Under the pieces are notes generated by a model. It ran no database searches, was not told the origin of the DNA, and saw nothing but the letters and a program-made list of their open reading frames with translations. 64,000 nucleotides of DNA from Megalonaias nervosa (Eukaryota; Mollusca; Bivalvia; Unionida; Unionidae). The stretch is from contig JAECUM010001860.1 of NCBI GenBank assembly GCA_016617855.1, positions 1-64,000 on the forward strand, in the 5' to 3' direction. How positions within the stretch are numbered: the first letter of the stretch is position 1; every line of letters begins with the position of its first letter. Both the position numbers and the translations under genes were made by a program. Below, piece by piece: positions 1 to 11,600 of the stretch.

Positions 1-2290
1 TGCTGATTTCTCAAGGAATGCCCCAAAAATAAAACAAATGCATGAGTGATTGTGCTAAAAGTTGTGAACCCTAACCATATATCCTTCAATTTGTTTTAAT
101 TGATGCATGACAGTTCATCCTTCTAACATTCCTGATCCTAACCAACATGCTCAAGAAAGTATTCAACTCAATCTTCATATAGGGCTAGTGAACCAGTTTA
201 GTATATTTTTTTTTTCTCAATGAATATTCTGTGTTCAGAACCTGACTGGTACTATGACTGTTGACTGTTAAATATATTTTGTCTTAGGTAATACAGTCAT
301 CACTGTGTGTCACAAATAGACAACTAAGTAAAAATCTGTTGGGATTAAGAAAATTGCATTAAGAAGGCTGAGAACTTTTTTGTCAACATTAAATTCAATG
401 CCAATCCTTGCACAGTGTTATATTCATGAACAGTGGATCTTATATAAAATCAGATTTGACTGTTACACTGTGTCAAGCTCCCTTGCATTTATTAAAGGCT
501 GTGAATCCATCTCTCTCTACTACTCTATGAATCTCCCATATATAGAAAATCCCCTCTAGTTCTGACAAAGAGTGGGGATGAGTAGCAACTCCCCTCCCAT
601 TCTATCCTTAAAATTTTTGTACTTGAATAGACCCTGGCCACATTTACTGCATTTATCTGTTTACTTCAGAATCTGTTTCTGTAATAGGTATGCTCTCTGT
701 TGGTATGATGGTTGTTGCATGTTTCTCAGATTTTTGCTTTAAATTTTACCAAGAAGAAACATCCACCAAATATAGTTAAATTCAGTGAAATGATTGGAAA
801 CTGTATGAAAACTGAACATGCAAAAGAGATTAAGACATGCATTGCTGAAATGTAACCCACAAAAATCAACTGTAGATTCACCCTTCTAAGTCCAGAGGAT
901 TATTTTTTTATCATGCAGATAGGATTTGCCTTATATACACTAGACTTACCAAGTGTCTTCAGCTTGTAAGCCAAACATTCCAAAAGTCCTTATAATAATT
1001 GCAGTTTTGTAAACTCATGAAATGATTAGTGATAATAAACAAATTTCTTTGAACTGAGGCTGCAATGTTTATCAAAATTTCTAAATGTATGTGCAGTTAA
1101 TATTGGAAACAATCCAGCCCTGTCTCATTATAATGTGATAGTTGGGGTCCATAACCACTGACTGTGTGATGTTCTTAACTGCATTATATTGAGAATAGCT
1201 ATATATGCAAAAACATGATATATTGAGAGCAGCATAATATACTGAACCATGTTATAGTGGGCACTATCAAAATTTGTTAAACAATGGTGTTTTGAAAAGG
1301 AAATTAACATATAAGACATAGTTTCACCTTTATTTTCTTTCTCTCCATATTGCTATACACTGGTATGATTTTGGTCACAGAGGCCATAATAGTACCATGT
1401 TATATCCAGAATTATATTATAAGGCACGTTATAATGGAGAGAGCTGTACCACTTAGTCAAAGTTATGAAAAATGCAACTTTTGCTCCTATGTACCCATTT
1501 GGTTTACTGAACAGCCAACCGCTATTAAAATGTGCATGCTCTCTGTCTATTAATTTGTGATTATTTTATTTGCTTTTGTCTTTTACAGCTTATTATAACA
1601 GGAATCAACATGTAAGATGTCTTTGTTGAATATATCTTGCAGTTTGAGTAAAACATCAGTAATATTCTTTCTTACTGCTGCATATATGTACAGGATGATA
1701 TAAATAGATAATGCAGTCTGATTTACTGTGTAAAGGGTCTCATTAACAAATATATTAAGTAAAATTTTATGAGCATTATCAGTTAGTCAACCTGATGTGT
1801 CATGTTGTGTATTGTGTGCTACAACTAGTTCTCATCAACTTTGGCCTTTTACTCAAGATGCCACATTCATTATGAAAATCATAAATACTTCACAGATGAA
1901 TTGACAAATAATTCTACTGAACAGTCTTCTTAAGAAAGATGTAGGAATATGTCATTTAACTGGAATGGGTAATTCCTGCCTTACTGACAGTCATAAGCAT
2001 CTTTGTTTACACTTTTACAAATTTTGTAAACATTTATAGGCAGTAAACTAAACTAAGCCATTTACAAGTGTAAATATTGCAGCCTAACAACTCAAAGTCA
2101 GATTATTAGAAAAATTTCAGCTCATAAGCCAGGATCACACTACTGCATGCAGACAGCCATGTTTTGCTATTCATCAGAGAAACACTATGCAGACCTTGGT
2201 GAAGGATTAGTGGCTTCATACCTTCAGTGAGTTTATATATTAATCCATAAGTTGGAAGTAAAAAAAAAATAAGTTGAACTGGAGTTGCAT
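1..2290. other. Intronic sequence upstream of the first visible SCYL1 exon
   Basis: AT-rich sequence with no ORF similar to the missing SCYL1 N-terminal exons on the + strand, and no RNA gene or transposon I can name. It is presumably the 3' part of a long intron. Confidence 0.5.
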
Positions 2291-2402
2291 ACTTTTGTTT
2301 CAGAAAGGGCTTTCATTCCTGGTGAATGATTTGGGGCTATACTTTTATTCAGAAAGGGCTTTCATTCCAGGTGAATGATTGGGGGCTATACTTTTATTTC
2401 AG
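2291..2402 (+). repeat. Triplicated 3' splice site of SCYL1 exon a (two upstream copies)
   Basis: A 49-50 bp unit made of polypyrimidine tract, CAG and the first ~32 exon bases (AAAGGGCTTTCATTCCTGG) occurs with exon-like starts at 2304, 2353 and 2403. Only the third copy continues open. Splicing at 2304 adds 99 nt and meets TGA; splicing at 2353 adds 50 nt and also meets TGA. Confidence 0.9.
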
Positions 2403-2629
2403 AAAGGGCTTTCATTCCTGGTGAATGATTGTGGGCTGATACATAACAATGTATGCATGTCATCAGTGTTTGTGGACCTGGCTGGAGAATGGAAGCTGGG
2501 AGGTGTGGACTACATGTACCCAACCACAGGACAAGACAGTTTTCCTCCAGTGAAAGTTCTTCCATTTCTTGAGAAATATGATCCTCCAGAGAAATCTGAA
2601 CTTAAGAAAGGAGTAAAGGGAGAAAAATG
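2403..2629 (+). CDS. SCYL1: SCYL1 exon a (kinase-like C-lobe, catalytic and DFG regions)
   Basis: Residues 1-75 plus two bases of codon 76. It opens KGLSFLVND in phase 0 after a CAG acceptor. It carries [13 protein letters not shown] (degenerate catalytic loop) and [12 protein letters not shown] (degenerate DFG segment). The donor is TG|GTTTGT, and the split Trp codon is completed by G at 4669. Two near-copies of the acceptor and exon start lie just upstream. Confidence 0.95.
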
Positions 2630-5600
2630 GTTTGTATAAAACTTGTTTGCATACATGCAAAGAAATTTCTGAAAAATAATCTATCTTGGTTTAATTGATT
2701 TGACTGTTACATTTATGTAAAATGCTGTGATAAGAAAAATTTCATAAAGGTCATTAAAAGTCCATTTATCCCATGGCTTTGTTCATGTGGCAAAAATAAG
2801 GGCACCATTTGCCATAAAGTGATTCATTATTTCCACCCATTATGTGGGGCCCCGAGTGACCAAGTGGTCTAAAGCACTCTCCGTTACGGATCACTGCCAT
2901 CTCACCTCTGTCTGCGTGGGTTCAAGTCTCGGATTAGGCCAATGTTGGTATGTGAGAAAGCTTGCCAGTAGCTTCTCGTGAGTCTGTGATTCTTTCCAGT
3001 TTTTCCCGGGTTCTTCCTCCACCATTAATACTAGCCGCCATGTATAGCCTATCTTGTGCTGAAAAATGGTGTTAAACTCCACAACAACAACTCCACCCTT
3101 TATGTGAACACACACACACACACACACACAGACACACACACACACAGAGTACTTCAGATCCTAGGGAATCATGGTAGCTCATTTGGTAGAGTGTCAGATT
3201 TGTAATCCAAATGTTCTTGGTTCAGTACCTACCCAGGTCAGCTTGGGTCAGCTGCCTCTGCATGTTCTTGGGAGAGGTACTTAGTTCCCATTTCCTATGC
3301 AAGATATAGCCATTATGTTAAAAGGTGCCATTAAGACCAACATGAACAAATAAATATTGACCTCTTTCAGTACCTTTACAGACAGACACATGAAATATGG
3401 GTAACTGATAATCTTGTGTAGATTGTGGCAACAGTTTTGGGATTTTTGTCCTTTTGGTGGTGGGCAGGGAGGGTAGGGATGATTCAACAAATTTCAAGTG
3501 ACATATGGGTTATATGTCTTGCATATCTGAAAATTAGAATGCGTGATTAACAACCATGGTCTCAACCATGGATAAAACCTATGGTTCTTCCCTTACTCCC
3601 CAGGAAAATTTTTTAACCCAGCATCTATGAGAGCCCATTGCTTTAATTATACGTACATTTAATTGGTAATAAAGACTAATTAAATATTTGAAAAGTTAAA
3701 GTTCGACCTGCAAATGATATTGATCCTAACCCCTCCTCTTCCCCAAGGGACTTAATCTGAAATTTATTAAGATCACCATCCTGTAACCATGTATATACTT
3801 ACTGGGCTTGAAACAAGAAATACACATACCCAATTGACATTTGCCCATGGGGCAGTCCTTAATATCAGGGACATAACAAAAGAGGCTCAAACTTTATTTT
3901 TTTGCATAACACAGAATGCTAGTTTTAACTTTTTTAATATTCTAGATATCCCATGACAGCCACAGAACCTTTGAAAAAGTAGAAATTAATATTTCTTACA
4001 ATATTTATAAAAATCTAACTGAAATTTTTTATTTCACGCATTCTTTTGCACCCATATATACTTTCCTTGTCTCATATAAAAGAAATGGAATTTTATTCAG
4101 GTGTTCAGAGTCATAAAGTGTTTATAGTTTGTTATCAAGACTTCAGTTTCATACAGTATTGTATTCTTGAATTAAATGTTCCTTTTTAAGGAACAGAGTA
4201 TTGTATTCTTGAATTAAATGTTCCTTTTTAAGGAATAGAGTATTCTTGAATTAAATGTTCCTTTTTAAGGAATAGAGTATTCTTGAATTAAATGTTCCTT
4301 TTTAAGGAACAGAGTATTGTATTCTTGAATTAAATGTTCCTTTTTAAGGAATAGAGTATTGTATTCTTGAATTAAATGTTCCTTTTTAAGGAATAGAGTA
4401 TTCTTGAATTAAATGTTCCTTTTTAAGGAATAGAGTATTGTATTCTTGAATTAAATGTTCCTTTTTAAGGAACAGAGTAGCTAGATTATGTTCTCAGAAT
4501 TAAAGATTTTAACATGATTGAAACACTTAATGCTTACAAAATGTTTTCCAGGTAGAAATTGTTTCATCAATTGAGAGTTCAATAGAAATTTTTGTTTACT
4601 CTTTTCTCTACCTCCTCTTTTTTTAAATCATTTTTTAAACTCAGTTGCTGGATGTTCTTTGTTTACAGGTCATCAGACATGTGGGGATTAGGCTGCTTAA
4701 TATGGGAGGTTTTTAACGGATCGTTGCCGAAAACTTCAGCTCTTAAAAACTTAGGGAAGGTATGCTTGACATTGTACATAATCTTTTATGCATAATTCAG
4801 GCTTCATATCATTCCTGTTCAAAATATTTCCCATAGAGGTGAAAGCAGATCATTAGGTTATTTTGATTTCTGACATTAGCATCATGCAAAAAGTTTAAAA
4901 TAATATCAGACCGATAGTTAAAAATCTATTTATATATTCTTCCCAGTTTGATATACGTTTCAGTTATAGAATATGAGTTTCAGATTTCGTTTGAAACAGA
5001 TTCAGTTTGGTTCATATGGCCATAAGGCCAGATCAGCTTATGGTACAATCCTGTATCCCATTTATCTGTCAACACTTGCATGTTAACCCAATGGAGGCTA
5101 GATTTCTGATCCAGTTTTTATCAGACTTGGAATATGGACTTTTATCATCAAGTGCTTACACAGATGTGGTAATGAGTGAGAACCATGCATATTAATAGGG
5201 TTAATGTTGATACTATTGTTAGTTCAGAGCCATTTTTCAACACATGATAGGCTATACATGGTGGCCAGTTTATGTTGTGGAGTAAGAACCCAGGAAAAAC
5301 TCAGGAACAACCATCAACCCAGGGGAAGCTAACAGCAAGCTTTCTCACATGCCCACAATGGCCAAGTCCAAGACTTGAACCCGCACAGACAGAGGTGAGA
5401 TGGCAGTGATCAGTAAAGGCTATCCTATTAGATCACTCTGCCACTTGGGGCCCATATTAATAAGGTGATCATGTATCAGATTGACTGAGCTTATTAAGAC
5501 CAGATTTCTATTCTGATTTTGATTAGTTATGGAATGTAGACATGTATCATTATTACCACTCCTGAATGGATGGTCTTATCAATGTGGTATTTTCACTAAA

Positions 5601-8600
5601 ACAATTCTTATGATGTCTAGTTGGTCCTAAATAAAAATGGTGCCAATCAAACACCCAGTAAGTTTGCCACAGCAGCCATTGTGAAAATCTACTGTAACTA
5701 CTTCTCCTGATGGATGTTTGTAATGACATGGGGCTTTTGCTTGAAAAACTTTGTATGATGTCCAGTTGGTCCTAAATTAAAATGGTGTCTCTCAGATATC
5801 TATTATTGCCATCTTGAAAGTTGCTCCACTTCAATGGATGGTCATATTAACATGGGGTTTGTATGATAAGACATCTTATGATATCAAGTTGATCCTAAAT
5901 GAAACTGGTGCATGTTGGACATGTTCATTGACAGCCAATATGGCTGCCATGGTACTAAATGAAAATGGTACCAATGACATGTTCAATATGGCCACCATAA
6001 TAATGCTCTGTTGTTGCTACTCTTTCTGAACAGAAGGTCAAATTGACATGGGATTTACTAAAATATTTGTTATGATATCTGATTGGTCCAAAATGAAAAT
6101 TGTGTGCCTTAGATATCCAATATGGCTACTAAGTTAGCCATCTTGTAAATATTATTATCACTTTTCATTTTGAATGGGTGGCAATATATGCACGAGTTTT
6201 CACTAAAAGACTAGTCTTGTGATGTCCATTTGGTACTGAATGAAAGTGGTGATGATCTGATCTCCAACCCGGCTCAGAATCATGCAATCACTACTTCTCC
6301 TAAATGTATGGTTGTTGCTGTGTAGGGTTTCACCAGAAGACATCATTTCTGTTTGGTCCTAAATAAAAATGATGCAGATCATACATACATTTAACCAGCT
6401 CATTGGCCTTTTTGAAAATCTTGTTGTGGTATTTGCCCACTATAGCCTTAAAAATCTTGTTCTTGGTAACATTTGTTATTGTTTTACATTGTGACAGGAT
6501 CATTGTTCTTCTATCCAGAATGTCAGGTTCAGTTTCAAAGGCCATGACAAATTTGTACTACATTTAATAGACATCTTGTGAATGACTGCTTCCACATGCT
6601 GTCCCTGATTTTGATTTTAGACTTTTGTGTTTATATTTGTATTCGCCTGATAAGTTGCTAGGATTCTGTTTTGAATTTTGAAAGTAGGCTTCATTTGCAT
6701 TCCTGTCCATTACACTGAAGTTTTTCAGTTAAGATATTGATTATTTAAAGTCTTCTTGGAAGAAATAAAATTTCACAATAATGGAACACACATGTTGCTG
6801 ACTTTACAATGGTACACTCAGTGAACAATAACTTTTATAGCTTGTGTAGAATTTGTTGACAGTTACCAACAAAACACTTGAAAGTATTTCGACCTTGCTT
6901 TTGAGTTCTTCATAAAATCTAGTAATTTTTATCAGTATAGACATTTGACTGCATGGAGAGAATATATTAAGAAAAAGAATTTGATATATCCAAACTGGAA
7001 TTAATTGCAAATCAGCTAACTTGAGGTCAGTAATTTTGCTGACATAACTGAAACTCCATTCATCACAAATCCCTTGGAACAGAGAAAATTTTCTTTCTGT
7101 CGTTATTGTAACAATTAACAAATACTCTTGTGTTTAGGTGTATCAGATAGAATGTGAGATGTCAGTGCCTTTCATGGTTAATTTACCTGCTTACTGTGTT
7201 AAGTGAATACCATCCTGTACTTAATGAAGTATAATAAAAATACTCACAGGAGAAATTAGCATGTGTTATTTTACACATCAAGTATACCCAAGAGAGTATT
7301 GTTAAAACAGTCTTGGCACACATGGAACTAGCCTGGTGGACAAACCCCTTATTTCAGCATGATTGGTAACAAAAGATTTAAGGTATGAGTCTGGTATTGC
7401 TCAGTCAGAATTGTCCCATTTGGCTGACTCAAGAAATAATCCATAATTATACCAAATAACATGTTTTAATGATAATAATTATTGTTGATAAACATTACGT
7501 ACATAATGCATCAACAGTTAGAAATATGTCTAAGTTTAAGCAATGTATACAGCTGCCACTGAAAAATGTAAACAAAAATTGATGACTAGTGAGAGTGTGA
7601 TTATAAACATCATGTGAGAATATATGCTGGGATAATGAACAGAGGTCTCGCAAGGATTTTAAAACTAGGAGTCCAGGACTCCTGCTTTGGAAAAAATAGG
7701 AGTCCCACCAGCAAAAGTTGCAGTCCCCTCCTAGAAAATGTTGAACTTAGCAGATAATAACTGCTGGTTGCCTTTGAGTTTAATTTCCACATTGTTTATA
7801 ACACTGACATGGACAAACGTGTCAGTCTATTCTGCGCGTCTGGTAATTCTGCACAACTATACGTCGTTTCTATTAACATTGGATCATATGTTGTTTTGGT
7901 TGAAAATTCAGTTTGTATCAAAAAAGAACGATTGTCCTTTAATTAAGGAAAGTGATATTCATAAAGTGTACAAAAATAACCCACATTTCTATTCTAAATG
8001 AGTATAAAAATGTGATTTCTAAAATGTCAACATGAAGACCCAATCTATGACCTTCTTGAACTTGTAACCCAGAAAAACCTATTTAATATTTATCTTTTAG
8101 AATCATACAAATAAATACATTATTTGAATGATAGAATTGTTTACCTTAGAACAATGCTGTATCTTAATCCAAGTTTCTAATTTTGCAAGAAGTTGTCCCA
8201 CACCTACTTTATTTTCTGCTATCCAATTTGTCAACTTGCTTCTCTGAGAGATTCTCAAGAAAATTCTGTCTGTTTCTAACTTCTTTAGTAATTTTTTCCC
8301 ATAAACGAGACGTTGTAAACACATTATATCATATTCATTGTTGTTTCTCTTCATCCTAATTGATTTTTTTTATATAAAATAATGAATTTTTACTAAAATT
8401 TTTTAAACACTCAGTTTAGTTTGCTCTTGCCATTTAATGGCATTGTTACGCTGAATTCTGTAAAACCAGCTATAAACATGGCTGACATGCCGACAGAAAG
8501 AGTCCAAAGTAATGTATTTCATTTCCATAGCCTGATGCATAAACATTACATCTTTTCAAAGCCATGAGCAGAAAAGGTTGTCATATCACGAGTCATGAAA

Positions 8601-11600
8601 ACAGGTGGTATCCCGTTTGTCCAAAATTAGTATTATTTTGAACATAATATTCTGCAGACAATTGCTGCTTTTCAATTGTTAAGCATTGCAGAATTTTATT
8701 TTCGTCAGTCACTCGAATTCACTATGCGTTTTGCGCCAATATTGGTGACCTTAGATGTGCAGAATAGCCCGACAGCGGTGTAACTCTTGTTTGTCCTTCA
8801 GGGTGACACTAAGCCAGGCATCACACACTTCCTTACACTTGGCTACTACCCCATCCAAACTATCAGTTCTAGCAACTTGAGCACTCTTCTGAATCTCATT
8901 AAAATCTTTGTCAATTTGCTGTTTAACCCCAAAATACTTGTCCAGATTTGCAAACGACGTTTTCTCCAGCCTTGATGTGTCTTGATATATTTGGCTACAA
9001 TCAGAAATGAACAGAATAATGGAAGCTAAAGTTCTGATGTACTCTTATATTAAGCACATGTACATCTCGGGGTCTTTCTGCCTCTGAATTCAGTCACTCT
9101 AAATATCAACACATTTTCCCACCCAAGATGCTAGTCAAAATCTTTGAACTTGCCACCTAGCTATTGCATTGTGTTCTTTTGATGTACTCTTATAAATAAA
9201 GCAGGCACATCTGGGGGTCTTTTAACCACTGAATTCTGTCATTGTAAATATCAGCACAGCTAAAATGATCAATTATTCAACACATTCTCCCACTCAGTAG
9301 GTGGTTGAAGTAGGACTGGCAAGTCTTTGAATTTGCTGCCCAGCTATTTGCATGCGTACGGAGGACTCCTGCATGGGTGATTTTCTGCATCCCAGATAAA
9401 TTTGTATCCAAATATGCGTAATTAAGCGTTTCTGAGACCTCTGATGAATCTCTGAAGTATGACCCAAGAAAGGCTGTGACGCTGTGCACTTTCTGCAAGT
9501 GAGAACTGCAGATATATGAATAGTACTGGGTGCTTTCATTTGTTGGCAGGTGTAAACACTTTAATAATTCATCCCTGGAATCACGCAAATGATGGTGTTC
9601 CATAACTCACTAGGCATCAAGGATGCAGCAGCAGTCAACTGAACCAGTTAGTTGTGATATTGATTGAGATAGTCCTCTTTCGATGTCAGTGCTGCAACAT
9701 ATAATGGCTCACACAAAAATTTCTCAGAAAAGCGCGATCTGGTATTACGGTCTGTATGGATGCCAGTTTGTATGGTTAGTGGCCCACCGATTACCTTGTT
9801 TCACTGCAGTGGGTTGCAAGTTGGGGACAGTGGAGTTATCACTTCATATCAACCTTCTTGAAATGAAAGTTATAGTAAATGTATTTCAAGTTGGATCAGC
9901 ACAACAGAAAGGTAGTTCTCATCATGTCAGACAATTCAGTGGCTGTGACCTACTTCAAATGGGGAAAAAGAAATTGTCCAGTCTAATGGAACCAAACTAT
10001 CTCTTGCTCAGATTAGATGGTTCCATTGTCCAAAGCAATGAATAAGTTGCTGTCAGCAGGCAGTCATGCATTTCCATCTATTTTCCATTCTCCTAATGTT
10101 AATGTGGTCAAGCAATATATTCATTGGAGAATGTAAATTACTTTAGTAAATTATGTTTCTCCAAGAATACTTACCAAGTCTTATTTTTGTTAAACCCTCC
10201 AACCCCTTCCCATGTTGCTGTATCACACAGATTAAGCTGGTAAACATGTGCTTGATGGGTAGTCAACCGGTGATGGTAAAGGGAAGTAACGGGCAAGAGC
10301 TTTTTTCCTTTGTCTACGTGGCACATAGACGGCACAGACAAAATTGTCTTCTGTCCAGAATAGCTGAATTCAAGAGGTAACAGAGTTTATTTGCTGACAT
10401 TAATGAGATCAGGAGAGTTTTCTTGGAGAAATGCAATTTTCTAAAAACTTTGCTTTCTCATCCAGTTTCAATAAAACTTTGTAAAAAATGTTTGCATTGT
10501 CGAGATCTTGGATGAAGTTAACTTTGAACACGAAACTATGCATATGAATTGTGTCTTTTTCTTGAATCTTTAGTGGACTATAGTAAAATAGGTAAAAATC
10601 TATATGATTTTTGGGAGATAGTTTACATTGGGTTGTGTTCTTAGAATACTGCATAGCCCAGTTTAGTGAAATGGTCATTTATTCTTTCATGCTAGGCAGT
10701 TGAATGATATCATGTCTGCTTGAGTCTCTTGTTAATTATCTGTATCCATGAGATCTAGAATGCAGATTTTCAGTCACAATAGAGTAAATAACTTTTTCAC
10801 ATAGAACTAGTGCAAAGGCTGAAATACAGAAGCAATCAGTTGCCTGCACAAATGGACTTTAAGTATGGTACATTTATGTAGTATCTGTACAGCAAAGGAC
10901 TTTAAGTATGGTACATTTATGTAGTATCTGTACAACAAAAGGACTTTAAGTATGGTACATTTATGTAGTATCTGTACAGCAAGAGGACTTTATGCTACAT
11001 TTATATAGTATCTGTACAGCAAATGGACTTTAAGTATAGTACATTTAAGTAGTATCTCTGCAGCAAATGGACTTGAAGTATGGTACATTTACTATCTGTA
11101 AAGCAAATGGAGTTTAAGTATGGTACATTTACGTAGTATCTGCACAGCAAAAGGACTTTAAGTATGGTACATTTAAGTAGTATCTCTACAGCAAATGGAC
11201 GTGAAGTATGGTACATTTACTATCTGTACAGTAAATGGACTTTAAGTATGGTACATTTACTAGTAAGTGTACAGCAAATTGATTTGAAGTATGGTACATT
11301 TACTATATGTACAGCAAATGGACTTTAAATATGGTACATTTACTAGTAAGTGTACATCGAATGGACTTGAAGTATGCCACATTTACTAGTATCTATACAG
11401 CCAATGGACTTTAAGTATGGTACATTTACTAGTATCCATACAGCAGATGGACTTTAAGTATGGTACATTTACATTGTATCTGTACAGCCAATGGACTTTA
11501 AGTATGGTACATTTACATTGCATCTGTACAGCCAATGGACTTTAAGTATGGCAAATTTACATTGTATCTGTACAGCCAATGGACTTTAAGTATGGTACAT

